From Dipteris shenzhenensis (Eukaryota > Polypodiophyta > Polypodiopsida > Gleicheniales): a stretch of 64,000 bases of DNA. The notes under the pieces were generated by a model. It had not been told where the DNA came from, searched no databases, and saw only the letters and a program-made list of their open reading frames with translations. This document shows, piece by piece, positions 36,432 to 47,163 of the stretch (the first letter of the stretch is position 1; every line of letters starts with the position of its first letter). The position numbers were made by a program, and so were the translations under genes. Where the stretch lies: the NCBI GenBank assembly GCA_047967505.1, contig CM106539.1; one strand, written 5' to 3'.

Positions 36432-37335
36432 TGTTAGAAATGACCCAATAGAGGGTAAGCACAGCAGAAGACTGATAGAATAGCCCTGGAGCTCACACAG
36501 TGTGTGTGTGGGGTGTGGAATCTCAAACCTCTTAAACTTATGTGCATAGGATAGCTCATCAATAGACAATGAACCAGCCAGATATAGAAGACACCAAAAT
36601 AATATATTTCTGTCCAAAGCTATGGACACAATACAAAAGAGAGAGATCCAGAGTCCCACCAATGGTGTGGTCCTCTGGTCTTACCACAAGGTACTTCTAC
36701 TATCTCGCGGATATCTCTAGACTTGTGCCCGTGTGCTCCACCTCGAGCGTCTGTAGACTTTCTGTCCTGAGTGGTTCTCTCTACCTTACTGCTTGTAGAT
36801 CAGCCTAGGTAGGCAGCACCTTGAGCTAGGTCTGCAGCTTCCTCAGCCTTCTTGGTCCTCCAGGATAGGCTCCAATTGCTGGTCTTTTGCTGCTCCTGTT
36901 GCGCCTGCTTGCTGCTCCAGAGAATGAGGAATGAGGGCCTGGAGGCCCTCCTTTTATAGCCGCCAAGGGCTGCTGACAAAAGACCGACGAGCAAGCACAT
37001 CCTGGCCAACCAGTCTGTTGCTGGTCCAGCCCTTTAAGGGCTCCAAAACCGGGGTTGACTGCCCCATTTCTTCATGCAGGTTCCAGCCTTGGTTTGGCCC
37101 TTCAACCAGGCCTGGTTGGCTGGCTGTATCCAGCCCAACCAGCCTGTCTAGTCAGGCCTTCTCCTCTGCTGTCCAGCTGTCATCTTTGCTGCGCCTTGCA
37201 AGCTGTGTTGCAGGTCATATACCTGCCCACAAGCAATGCCACGTGGCTTGCCTTTCAGTCGCCTTTCTCCTGGGTATTCTCCGCCATTTGGTGCAGCTCC
37301 AAACAAGCCTTTGACAGGCTAGATCCAAGGTAGAC
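36432..37335 (-). repeat. LTR of a minus-strand LTR element, related to the 39246 family
   Basis: The reverse complement ends in the same style as the LTRs at 39246-48450 (GTGTGAGCTCC near the 3' end, then TTTCTAACA). It also shares the region spanning GACTCTGGATCTCTCTC and the GGCTGGTTCATTGTCTATTGA segment, clearly diverged. Its U3 part has a TATA-like TATAAAAGG (at about 36953 on the given strand) in the matching place. The start near 37335 is not well defined because no TGTTGG terminus is visible. Confidence 0.7.
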
Positions 37336-37336
37336 C

Positions 37337-38850
37337 TCATCCAGCTGCCACGATCTTCCAATTGTCCCCCTCATAATGAGTGAACAACTTGGGGTCTTTC
37401 AGGCACCATGCTCTGAGGGTCTGTTTCAACGTGTCCTTCCTTTGGCAAGGTCCGCAACAAATGAATATCTCCAGATAACCTAGACCATGACCTCTCACTG
37501 AGGTCTCAAGCAGGTACTCTTCTGGCTTCAGTACACCTTGTCCATCACCTTCCAGCAATCTGTGTCTGAGATTTGAAGAAGCACCCACACTTCCCCTTCT
37601 CCCTTTGAAGAAGGACAATTCCTTCCAATCTCGCATTACCTGAGACAAATGAAGAGCAGATTCTCTCCACAGCATGCTATAAAGGCTCAAATGAAGAACA
37701 TCAGGTACATACCAGATTGTCGCACTGCGTGTGTGCTTGCTCTGAAAGCAAACTATGCACCTCATCGAGGCACATACCAATAGCCTGTGTAATCCTGTAG
37801 TGTCCCCTTCTGAAAAATAGCCTCCATCTAAACATGAAACGCCATGGCACTCCATGGAACCCACCCTCGTGTCAGTATCAATAGCCACACACCTGGAAGA
37901 TACCAAGCAGTCCATGCTGTCGTTCACCTTCACAAAGGCGTTTGACTCCTCGTCGATTGACATCGCAATGTCAGACATCATCATTGTGATTTCTAGGTCA
38001 GCATATGTGACCTCAGTAACACACGGAGATGTCACCAAGAACAACTCTTTGATTACCACATTTGCTTTAGCTTTTGTATCACCCTCTGAATCTGAGTCGG
38101 ACTCCTTATTTTTCTGATTTGCCTTCTTCTTTCTGCAGTCCTTCGCAAAATGACCTGACGTGTCACAATAGAAGAAATTCTTCTTCTGATTCCTCTTGGA
38201 AGTGTCCTCGTCATCAGAGTCATCCTTCTTGGACTTGCCCTTTCTTTGCCAACGTAATCCTTTTCCAGCTACGCCTTGTCATCTTTGTCGTTGTTGTAGA
38301 GCTTCTCAATTCCTCAAAAGTCAGAGGCTTGGTCCTCTATCTTGCTGTCACAGTCGTAACAAAGCTTTTGAGGCTCCGAGGTAGGCTCCTCAGTACCATC
38401 AAGGCCAAATGGCACGAGTCCACCTTCTGACCAACTGATTCCTTACCACCTTGACCTTCATCAAGTGGTCATGTACTGAATCTCCCTCATCCATATCAAG
38501 GTTGTAGAGCTGATGCTGAAGAAGTAAGATCCGGGATGTGTTGTCTGTCTCGTACAGATCCTTTAGTATGACCCACGCCTCTATTGACGTCTCGACCATC
38601 TGGATGTGAGGAAGCACTGAGTCCATCGTAGTCCCTATGATCAATACTAGGGCATGGGCATCTCTGTCTTCCCAAGATCTATAGGCATGAGTATCTTCCC
38701 CTCCTTGTTCACCATATCCTCCCGCTTCACCTCCACTCCCATAGTGGCGTGTATCGTTCTGGTGAGTACAAAGTATAGTTGTATTGTTGTCAATGAATTG
38801 GGCTGCTTCAGTTTCATCAATGATCATGTCACCTAAGTAGTTGTGAATCT
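37337..38850 (-). mobile_element. Copia-like gag remnant with broken zinc knuckle
   Basis: On the minus strand a UBN2-type gag segment (about 38430-38640) shows A-W-V-I-L-K-D-L-Y-E-T, then LLLQHQLYNLDM, then VRNQLV. After a frameshift near 38400 it continues with V-L-R-S-L-P and F-E-E-L. A zinc knuckle lies at about 38136-38178, read FFYCDTSGHFAKDC, with the first cysteine replaced by Phe. A further open frame (38059-37337, 240 codons) ends with a 47-residue block (37340-37480) containing CCGPCQRKD and LKQTLRAWCL, also found in the element at 46798-46926. The expected protease DSG motif is not seen. LTR 36432-37335 follows directly, so this is probably the 3' part of one element. Confidence 0.68.
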
Positions 38851-39240
38851 CTTCTATGCTTGGCTTTTGCATTCTAATAATGTTGAGGAATTGGATATAT
38901 ACAGGATCTTTGCTTAAGGCTTCATAAGATGGTGGTGGTGTGTAAGAGGGGCCAAAAGTTGGAGTAGCCCTCACCATATCCATAAAATAAGGATTATGGG
39001 CTTGATTCAAGGCAATGTCACCACCATAAAGAAAACTTCCCACTGCATCGTCTACCTCTGCTTTCCTACCAGGGTGCCATGTGGGAGCTAAGGAAGCTTG
39101 TCTCTTGCCATTTCCAAGACTAGCAGATATAGAAGGCATAGCAGAAACTGGAATACTAGTAGGCATTGCATTTCCAACTGCATGTGGTGCAAAGACATGA
39201 CCCATTGCTCAAGCACCATGCTTGCTACATGATGAAGGTA
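38851..39240 (-). pseudogene. hAT-family (DUF659-like) transposase fragment
   Basis: Within the 268-codon minus-strand frame 39205-38399 the first part does not look like gag. It reads V-D-D-A-V-G-S-F-L-Y-G, D-I-A-L-N-Q, H-N-P-Y-F-M-D-M-V and F-G-P-S-Y-T-P-P-P-S-Y. This is the pattern of the DUF659 region of plant hAT transposases (small residue, F-N, P-F, G-P-x-Y, P-S). It passes into gag sequence without a stop near 38850. The LTR element at 39246 is inserted at its upstream edge. The BED zinc finger and the hAT dimerisation domain are not visible. Confidence 0.5.
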
Positions 39241-39245
39241 CATTT
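39241..39245. other. Left target-site duplication of the outer LTR element (CATTT)
   Basis: CATTT precedes the TG of the 5' LTR and is repeated exactly at 48451-48455 after the CA of the 3' LTR, as expected for a 5-bp LTR-element insertion. Confidence 0.93.
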
Positions 39246-40444
39246 TGTTGGAAAGGTCACCTCCCCATCTGTAAGCCCCCAAATGAGGAGAGCGTGGGGG
39301 AGGGAGACCTAGGGCAGGATGTGCCCAAAGAGAGATTACCTGGATGTGTGGATCTGGGACAGATCTAGAGCATTCATGGTTGGTGGGGTATCCCAAGGAT
39401 GAAAGGCTGCATCAGGAGCAGCTCATGTGCAGGAAGATGGCGGGGACACAGTGTCTTGGATTAGGCCTGGCATGAGGCACTCAGTGGACTGCAGCAGGAC
39501 CCTATGAAAGGCGCGCTGACATCAGCATGTGTACGGAGAAGGGTACAAAGCTGTACGGATCTGTACAGGCTGCTGCAGGGCAGTGTACGGAAGAGGTACG
39601 GCCAGGACAAGGCGCCGGCAAAGGGCTGCAGCAAGGCGCAGTATAGTGGGGGTCTATGGGCAGGTCTATGGCTTGCAAGCAGGGCTGGCAGGTGGCAGGA
39701 CAGCAGCAAAGGAGCTGGACCCTGCATGGAACAAAGGGCCAGCAAAGGGCCCTTATGTAGGGCTGGTTGGGCTGAGCCAACCAGGTCGGTTGGGCCAGCC
39801 AACCTAGTCTGTCCAGTCGGCCCAGTCAGGTCAGACTGGTCGGTATTTTTGCCAGGCCTCAGGGCCTATAAAGGTAGAGGCTTCAGGCCTCATTTCTCAT
39901 CCAGCAGAGCAGCTTTGGAGGAGCAGACAGGAGCAGCAGATAGGGCTTCCTTGGGCAGGAGGTGAAGGAGACCTAAAGAGTGCTGCAGACTTAGCTCCAG
40001 GGAGAGGCTGAACCTAGACTGTCTTCTAGGGCAGAAGGTTGCTGAGATCATCATCTTCTGGAGCAGCCATTTACAAGCAGGTTGGAGCAGTGGAACAGGG
40101 ATCTGTGTGCTGCAGACAAAGCTTGGCAGGGGCTGCCCACCTAGGCTGATTCACAGGCAGTAAGGTGGAGAAGAACACACTAGACGGAAAGTCTACAGAC
40201 GCTCGAGGTGGAGCATGTGGGCTCGAGTCTAGAGATAGCCAGCTGATAGGAGAAGGACCTTGTGGTAAGATGAGAGGACCACATCATTGGTGGGACTCTG
40301 GATCTGTCTCTTTTGTATTGTGTCCATAGTTGTGGACGGAAATATATTATTTTGGTGGTTTCTCTATCTGGCTGGTTCATTGTCTATTGATGAGTCTGCA
40401 CATCTATTGAATGCACATAAGTAAAGAAGTTTGTGATTCCACAC
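39246..40444 (+). repeat. 5' LTR of the outer element, first part
   Basis: It matches 47176-48374 closely. A TATA-like CCTATAAAGG lies at about 39866, and the matching position of the 3' LTR reads CCTATAAAAGG. It contains repeated GTACGG motifs (39530-39602) and stops at GATTCCACAC, where the Ty3/gypsy LTR begins. Open frames on both strands in this LTR appear in the other copy too and are not genes. Confidence 0.93.
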
Positions 40445-40890
40445 TATCACGATCTGTGACGTATTCCTTTCTCTAGTTCTAGACTTATGGATGGTTTGAT
40501 GAATGGACACTTGTGGAAGGGTATGCCCTTTCGACGAGACACTTCCTATGAGGCACAACCCTGGCCCTTTCGACGGGACACTTCCTATGAGGCACAACCC
40601 TTCACAAGAGAGACTCTATTGAAGAGACATTCCTATTGTAATGTACCCTCTCATCAAGGGTCACACCCTTCACAAGGGTACACACCTCTTCATGCACATA
40701 CCCTTTGGAGTACATACCTTTTCATGTGTGACTTTCACTCTCTATATAAGAGAGGCCCAATTGTATGGATGACACAATAGATACACTATAGACATTCAAG
40801 CAATACAATTATTCCTTGTTCTCTGCTATTTCAGTCTCCTTTCTGTTCCTTAGCACATTTCTAAATATAGTAAATCTAGGATTTCTTACA
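40445..40890 (+). repeat. 5' LTR of the Ty3/gypsy element
   Basis: It starts TATCACGA, where the partner starts TGTCACGA, so the terminal G is mutated, and it ends TTCTTACA. The TATA box CTATATAAGAGAGG is at about 40741. A short internal repeat built on CGACGAGACACTTCCTATG (about 40529-40600) occurs twice. Confidence 0.93.
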
Positions 40891-40891
40891 G

Positions 40892-40904
40892 TGTTATCAG
40901 AGCA
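40892..40904 (+). promoter_or_regulatory. Primer-binding site of the Ty3/gypsy element
   Basis: TGTTATCAGAGCA lies one base after the 5' LTR and matches the initiator tRNA-Met site TGGTATCAGAGCA with one change (G to T). Confidence 0.85.
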
Positions 40905-41574
40905 AATCTCGCTCCTGCCTGTAGGAAATGCCCCCCACCTTCTAGCGCCGATCTGATACATCTTTTCCGCTAGAAGGATATCCGTGCACATTGTGCATGG
41001 AAGAGATGGAGAGGATGAGCGTAAAAATTTTTCGCGCCAACCTTGCCTAAAGTCATCTATGGCCTCTCCATCTCCCACACATCACGAGTTGATGTGAATG
41101 GACACGACAAAAATCGTGTCTTTTTAGGTGCTTGGGCTGTCTTATAACCAAGGGACGCACCTTTTCGACCATCGGACACACCTTTTGATGAAGAGTCTCG
41201 ACTCCTCACCCAAGGGACACACCCCATCGTGGACAAAAGGACACATCTATTCATGTAGGGACACCCCTTTTAAAAACAGGGACACACCCCTTCATGAAAA
41301 GGTGCACCTATTCCCTTGAGATGCACTTATTCCAAGGGTCATACCCCTTCGAATAGGCACACGTTTTAGGCACCAAGCACTTATAAAAAGGGTACCTAGA
41401 GGGGTTAAAATGGAAAACCCAGCCCCCAACCTTAGGGTTACCCTAGCTACCCTAGGGTTAAATAAACCCACCCTTTAATTTTTGGGCAACCACCACATGT
41501 AGGCAGCCCAAACAAAAAAAAAGGGACGTACCTTTTCAACGCCTACAGGTTTTTCGTCAAATCAGGTTGGTTTC

Positions 41575-41865
41575 GCAGCCAGCCCCTGCTTGCGCCATCT
41601 CGCTGCCAGCCCCTGCTCGCTGCCAGCCCTGCTTGCGCCATTTCGCTGCCAGCCCTGCTTGCACCATCTCGCTGCCAGCCCCTGCTTGCGCCATCTCGCT
41701 GCCAGCCCCTGCTCGCTGCCAGCCCCTGTTTGCGCCATTTCGCTGCCAGCCCTGCCTCGCCATTTCGCTGCCAGCCCCTCGCCATTTCGCTGCCAGCCCC
41801 TCGCTATTTCGCTGCCAGCCACCTTGCCATTTGCAGCCCCGCTGGTTTTTTCGGCCCTGTTCCTT
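41575..41865. repeat. Minisatellite in the gypsy leader (GCTGCCAGCCCCTG units)
   Basis: About ten imperfect units of roughly 16-28 bp share CGCTGCCAGCCCCTGC, often followed by TTGCGCCAT. Because the unit has no stops, open frames occur on both strands (41562-41941), but these are low-complexity artefacts. The repeats lie in the untranslated leader between the primer site and gag. Confidence 0.9.
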
Positions 41866-42213
41866 GCCAGCCTGTAGCGTGAGCACAGCGCCAGCCAGCC
41901 ATTTTGTCGCAAATCAGCCAGCAACCAGTTTGCGCCATTGATAGCCTGCTCTCCTTGGTTCGCTACCTTTTTCCTGCCAGATCAGCAGCAGTTTCAGCCT
42001 CCTATTGCGATAAAGACAGCCTATTAAATGCCAGGCCCAGATCTGCTCCTCGCCACCCATTGCAACATGGACCTCCGGACAGAAATCTGCAGGCCTCTTC
42101 TACGCAACAATTTGGCAGATTAAATCATTGCCAGGTGGAGTCTTTCCATTCTACTTCTAAGGATTCTCTTGTCATTATCAAATTACAGCAAATGAAAGAC
42201 GTTTCCTTCAAGC

Positions 42214-43830
42214 ATGGAAACCCTTGGTAATTCACCCGGCCTTTCAAGGACACCTCAGGCATCATCTACCACACAATATCGTGTTCAGATTGCACAACCA
42301 GCCCATTTCGGAGCTATTGCATCGTGGGTCTTCTGTGTCACGTGCCCTCCTAGTGATTTGGACCACATCCTATATCTTCTGCGTGAGGCACCTCAGTTAC
42401 ATTACTTCCTCAGCACAGTCCAGGTTGTGTTCCACGAGACACGAAGATACCCAGAACCCGATATTCCTCAAGAGTTTGCTGTCCATCTTTGGAGAGAAAT
42501 TTACCCCTCACCTTCGGCATCTCCAGGGTACTCTCCACCTCCTTCAGCTCCCAGATATCCTCCTATACAGGTTGTATCTTTCCCAAGACAGTATTTACAC
42601 TCCGAAGGCACTCCTTCTCCTGGATATCCTCCATTTCCGACAGCAGCTCCTTATCCCTTCTCAGATCCGTGGACTCCGCAACCTACTCCTGTCCTCTCAC
42701 GAGCAGTAACACCACTTTCGGCATCACCAGTGTTACCTCAGACAGGACCTTTTTTATCAAACTTCCACGGGTGGTTCCATCCTGCCTCGCATGCCCCCTC
42801 TAACATGAGCAACCTCAGGGAGCAGCCTGAATCTTCTTCCAGGAATGGTATAAACTAGAGGGCAAGTTCACGCTTTTCTCACAGGGATCTCCGATATGTT
42901 GCAACGCTCGCGTGAAGCCTCTCCAGAGATCAAAGACTCAAGTCCAAAAAAGACCCCTGAAGTCAACGTACAAGGTGAAACACTACTGCAACTTCAAATT
43001 TCCCAGCTTCAGGACAGCATCTCCGACTTGGTCTAGAAAGTTCAACAACTTCAAGATTCTCGCAGTACCACACATATAGAGGATGACGTGATGCAATCAG
43101 ACGACTATGCGAACTCATTCTTTGGTCATTTTACAAGTCTCCATTGAGGGTGGTGTTTATGTAATATCTTAATGTGTATGGCCAAATTTGTCAGTCTATT
43201 GACAAGAGCAATCGGCACAGGACTTCAAGACGGATTAGCTTCTTTAGTCATCAACTCAAACTTCCGGAAGCCTACACTGGTCAACGCAATCGCCGAACAG
43301 TTGACCAATGGCTCGCAAAAATGCGCATGTATTTTGATACTATTGACCTCACTGAAGGCAAAAAGATCGCCTTGGCAGCCTCCCTCCTCAAGGATACGGC
43401 TTTTCTATAGTGGCAAAGACGCTTAAAGGACGGCAAAAGTGTGTTAACATGGGAACGTTTTGAACACGTGCTCCGTAAGCAGTTCATACCTGCCAATGCG
43501 GACTTCCAAGCACGTTCAAAACTCCGACAGTTGGAGCAAACGGGCTCCTTGTCTTCCTACATCTCTCAGTTCACCACATTGGTGTTGGAGATTGATGGTT
43601 TAACTGAGGATGATCGCCTTCATGCTTTCATCTCAGGCCTAAATCCCTCGTTACACATTGATGTCCTTAAAGCAAACATCACCACCACAGCTGGCGCTAT
43701 TGCTTACGCAGAGCGCATTACAGATTTCCAAAACACAGGGAAGCAGAGTGCTAATCGCACACAGAACTCTACTATGGCCAAAGGTGCTCGTCCTCAAGAT
43801 AACACCAGGTTTCGGAAAAAACTCCGGTAA
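42214..43830 (+). pseudogene. Ty3/gypsy gag
   Basis: The first open segment (42214-42858) is proline- and serine-rich. A coiled-coil-like stretch follows in another frame (about 42880-43146: L-Q-L-Q-I-S-Q-L-Q-D). The capsid-like gag domain is at about 43250-43750: W-L-A-K-M-R-M-Y-F, then a premature TAG at 43408, then T-W-E-R-F, L-R-K-Q-F-I-P, S-Y-I-S-Q-F and F-I-S-G-L. Gag would form the virus-like particle. Stops at 42856 and 43408 and frame changes near 42870, 43150 and 43800 make it non-functional. Confidence 0.85.
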
Positions 43831-44467
43831 TCAAGGTCAGCGACAGTCTCAAGATCCCCAGAAGACTCAGAAATCATATGCTGGATTCCAACAGAAGCAC
43901 TCCTCCAAGGATCGCGCCTCTTCACAAAGTCATTACCGACATCCCCAACATAAAGGTGCGGCCACTGACAAGAAGAACAACTCCAGCACAAAAGGACTTT
44001 GTTCCATCTGTACAGGCGACCATAGATGGTTCGATTGTCCCAAGCGACCAAAGCAAAATTCCAATATGGAACCTCGCACTTCCCAAATAGAAGATGCTAC
44101 CCTAGCACAAGACAAGAAAGGCAAAGCTGTTCGAATGGCAAATACCATCCACCTGAGCCTTGCCAGCAACCCCGAACCTTCCCTGGCCACTCAAGTACTT
44201 TGTGTTCAAGGATCGATTCGTGAAACAACGGTCACTATCCTCATCGACAGTGGCTGCTGTCATAACTTCCTAGCTAGTTCTATGGTCGACAAACTTAAGT
44301 TGACCACTAGTCCTAGTCTCATGGACTATCAGATTGAACTCGCAAATGGAACTACCTTCTTGTGCGACACCAGAATCAAAAACTTATCTTTTCGCATCCA
44401 ACATTATACGGACAAGTTGAACTTCGACATCATGCCTCTTTCTCGGTACGATGTCATACTTGGATAA
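43800..44467 (+). pseudogene. Ty3/gypsy zinc knuckle and aspartic protease
   Basis: After a frame change near 43800 the path carries a CX2CX4HX4C knuckle at 44000-44038 (CSICTGDHRWFDC), which binds packaged RNA. The protease follows with active site ILIDSG (DSG at 44246-44254) and closes with D-V-I-L-G. The segment ends at consecutive TAA and TAG codons (44465-44470), after which the same frame resumes with W-L-Y-D-Y, as in relatives where this motif is uninterrupted. Confidence 0.88.
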
Positions 44468-44470
44468 TAG

Positions 44471-46025
44471 TGGCTCTACGACTATGATCCATCAATCAGT
44501 TTTCGCAGCCATACTATCCAGTTTGTCCACCAGGGAAAACTTATTGAGCTAACTGGTTCTAGGGACTCTCCTTCAACCCCATTTGCCTCTGCCTTACAAG
44601 TAAAGAAGTGGGTTCGTAAACGTCAAGTAAAGACTTCACTTCTGTTGGTTACGGCAGTCGAGGAGACACCAACAAAGGATCCTCCTGAATACCTCAACCA
44701 ACCTTACCTGGATATTTTTCCACAGGAATTGCCAAAGCAGTTACCACCTCGACAACCAGTGGATCACCCAATTGAACTTATTCCCGGCAGTAATCCACCG
44801 TCGAAACCTCCTTATCGGGTTTCTTACACTCAAAATGAAGAAATCCAAAGACATGTCATCGAACTACTCGACAAAGGTCACATTTGGCCTAGTCACAGCC
44901 CCTTCGGATCTCCTGTACTACTTGTGGAAAAAAAGAATAAGTCAATGCGCCTCTGCATCGACTACCGAGCCCTCAAGAAGCTCACTATTAAAAACAAGTA
45001 TCCATTGCCTTGCATCGATGACCTCTTCGATCAACTTCTACATGCAACACAATTCTCAAAGATTGATCTTCGTTCAGGTTATCATCAAATTCGCATAAGA
45101 GAAGGTGATGAGTACAAGACAGCTTTTCGAACAAAGTATGGACACTATATGTTTGGTCATGCCGTTTGGGTTAAACAATACCCCGGCCACATTCATGACA
45201 CTAATGAACGACATCTTCAGGCCTTTCCTCGATAAGTTCGTCATCGTTTACCTCGATGACATCCTCGTTTTCAGCAGATCCCTACATGAGCACAAACAAC
45301 ATCTTCACCAAGTTTTTGAAGTTCTCTGCGCAAATTCTCTCTACATCAACATTGAGAAGAGTGAGTTCTTCAAAACCCAACTCGAATATTTGGGACATGT
45401 TATTTCAGCTCAAGGCATCTCTGTGGATCCCAAGAAGATCGAGGTAATCCGAAACTGGCCTACTCCTAAGAATGTTCATGATGTCCGCTCTTTTCTGGGA
45501 TTGGCAAACTTCTACCATACCAAGGTCTATCAGTTTTCCGAAATCGCAGCTCCTATGTCCGAATTATTGAAAAGCACAGCAGTTTTTCAGTGGCTTCCCG
45601 AAACAGAGTATAGTTTCCAACAACTCAAGCAAGCACTCACTACCACACCAGTTATGGCTATTGCTGACCCAAACCTTCCATTTGAGGTCATGACTGACAC
45701 TTCCGACATCGCTACAGGAGTAGTCTTGATGCAAGAAGGCAGAGTTATTGCTTTTGACAGCCATAAACATTCTGATATCCAAACCCGATACCCGGTTTAT
45801 GATAAGGAGTTTCTTGCCGTTGTACATGCTTATCGCTCTTGGAAACATTATCTCATGGGAGCCGACTCTGTGGTCAAGACAGACCATCACTCTCTAAAGT
45901 ATATCTTTACTCAGCCAGTCATGAACGCTCGAGATCTGGACGACTCCGACGCTACTTGGCAATCTGATGAAGACTTACATCAGTACCTTGACATTTTACA
46001 GCAGTATTTTCAGAATTTACAGTGA
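44471..46025 (+). pseudogene. Ty3/gypsy reverse transcriptase and truncated RNase H
   Basis: RT begins near 44690 and shows C-I-D-Y-R-A-L, then [12 protein letters not shown]. One base has been lost near 45145-45155, after which the other frame continues with [11 protein letters not shown]. The catalytic YLDD is at 45249-45260. The connection domain shows S-F-L-G-L-A-N-F-Y. RNase H has T-D-T-S-D, D-K-E-F-L-A-V and T-D-H-H-S-L. At about 45930 RNase H stops abruptly and a short acidic tail follows to the stop at 46025, with no integrase before the purine tract. An internal deletion is the simplest reading. Confidence 0.9.
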
Positions 46026-46068
46026 TATTTTCTACATCAGTTCATTATCTCCACCAGGGTCTTATTTT

Positions 46069-46081
46069 GAGTGGGAGGGGA
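46069..46081 (+). promoter_or_regulatory. Polypurine tract of the Ty3/gypsy element
   Basis: AGTGGGAGGGGA abuts the 3' LTR (46082). It is the primer for plus-strand synthesis. Confidence 0.85.
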
Positions 46082-46529
46082 TGTCACGATTTGTGACGTA
46101 TTCCTTTCTCTAGTTCTAGACTTATGGATGGTTTGATGAATGGACACTTGTGGAAGGGTATGCCCTTTCGACGAGACACTTCCTATGAGGCACAACCCTT
46201 GCCCTTTCGACGGGACACTTCCTATGAGGCACAACCCTTCACAAGAGACACTCTATTGAAGAGACATTCCTATTGTAATGTACCCTCTCATCAAGGGTCA
46301 CACCCTTCACAAGGGGGACACACCTCTTCATGCACATACCCTTTGGAGTACACACCTTTTCATGTGTGACTCTTCACTCTCTATATAAGAGAGGCCCAAT
46401 TGTATGGATGACACAACAGATACACTATAGACATTCAAGCAATGCAATTATTCCTTGTTCTCTGCTATTTCAGTCTCCTTTCTGTTCCTTAGCACATTTC
46501 TAAATATAGTAAATCTAGGATTTCTTACA
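46082..46529 (+). repeat. 3' LTR of the Ty3/gypsy element
   Basis: It keeps the canonical TG...CA ends (TGTCACGA to TTCTTACA). The TATA box CTATATAAGAG is at about 46379. It is followed by CACAT, the right copy of the target duplication. Confidence 0.94.
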
Positions 46530-46534
46530 CACAT

Positions 46535-46615
46535 CCACACCGCACACTGTGTGAGCTCCTGGGCATTACTATAAGTCTTCCGCTGCGTGTACCCTCTGTT
46601 GGGTATTTCCTAACA
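46535..46615 (+). repeat. 5' LTR of the outer element, second part
   Basis: CCACACCGCACACTGTGTGAG onward matches 48370-48450 and ends TTTCCTAACA. It completes the LTR interrupted at 40444. Confidence 0.94.
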
Positions 46616-46629
46616 TGGTATCAGAGCCC
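46616..46629 (+). promoter_or_regulatory. Primer-binding site of the outer element
   Basis: TGGTATCAGAGCCC directly follows the 5' LTR with no spacer. It is an initiator tRNA-Met primer site. Its position fixes the 5' LTR end at 46615. Confidence 0.9.
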
Positions 46630-46671
46630 AAGTAGGAGGCTCACAGGTGTGGGAGCCTGAAGGCAGGGACC

Positions 46672-47136
46672 TTGCTGAAGGACAAACCTGATTTTGAAGC
46701 TCTTGGGAATCGACTTCCACGACTAGAGGATTGTGCCCTTGCGAGAAGGAGGGTGACTCAGGTTCAGTCAGGTGCGTTTAAAGTTCGCAGTTCAGGTTAT
46801 CTGGAGATGTACTTTTGTTGCAGACCTTGCCAGAGGAAGGACGGGTTGAAACAGACCCTCAGAGCATGGTGCCTAGAAGACTCCAGGTTGTTCACTCATT
46901 ATGAGGGGGACGACTGGAAGATCGTGACGGCTGGATTGCTTGAGTTCAGAGGCCGGAACGTGACTGAAGGAGGTAGGAGGTGCTACCAAAGATGGACCTG
47001 TGTACCAAGATGGTGTGCGGAAGCGGAACCGGACCTGGTGGAGCAGGAGCCACTGGATGAAAAGCCAGGAAAAGATTTTGACATCGAAAAGTTCCAGAGG
47101 ACTACGACCAGGGAGTTACTGGAGCATCTTCATTGA
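46672..47136 (+). CDS. Small internal ORF of the outer element, unknown
   Basis: This is the only sizeable open frame in the 560-bp internal region (up to 154 codons, beginning at a CTG in the open stretch). It carries a block at 46798-46926 with F-C-C-R-P-C-Q-R-K-D, L-K-Q-T-L-R-A-W-C-L and H-Y-E-G-D-D-W-K-I-V. A close relative of this block lies on the minus strand at 37340-37480. The rest is charged, with an acidic C-terminal part. I do not recognise the family. Conservation in two elements suggests it was translated in an ancestor, but it could also be captured sequence. Confidence 0.45.
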   Translation: MLKDKPDFEALGNRLPRLEDCALARRRVTQVQSGAFKVRSSGYLEMYFCCRPCQRKDGLKQTLRAWCLEDSRLFTHYEGDDWKIVTAGLLEFRGRNVTEGGRRCYQRWTCVPRWCAEAEPDLVEQEPLDEKPGKDFDIEKFQRTTTRELLEHLH

Positions 47137-47163
47137 CGTGTTGGCATTGGGCCGAGATGTGTC

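Larger units (their letters stand above)
40445..46529 (+). mobile_element. Ty3/gypsy retrotransposon nested in the outer element's LTR, integrase lost
   Basis: LTRs of 446 and 448 bp (40445-40890 and 46082-46529) enclose gag, zinc knuckle, protease, RT and a truncated RNase H. The flanking CACAC (40440-40444) and CACAT (46530-46534) fit a 5-bp target duplication. Joining the flanks reproduces the uninterrupted 3' LTR of the host element. The two LTRs differ at about ten positions. The coding region has several stops and frame breaks, and the integrase domain is absent, so this copy was probably mobilised in trans as an already defective element. Confidence 0.94.

Noticed and set aside
39461-39965. 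Overlapping open frames on both strands in the outer LTR (also at 47391-47949)
   Set aside because: The same frames occur in both LTR copies on both strands. They follow from low stop-codon density in GC-rich LTR DNA and have no protein motif.
41436-41480. CCTTAGGGTTACCCTAGCTACCC, a telomere-like palindromic stretch
   Set aside because: Only single CCCTA-like words occur, not repeated 7-mers. It lies inside the gypsy leader.
41562-41941. Long open frames on both strands (A/S/Q/W-rich and P/A/C-rich)
   Set aside because: They are products of the minisatellite unit, which lacks stops in several frames.
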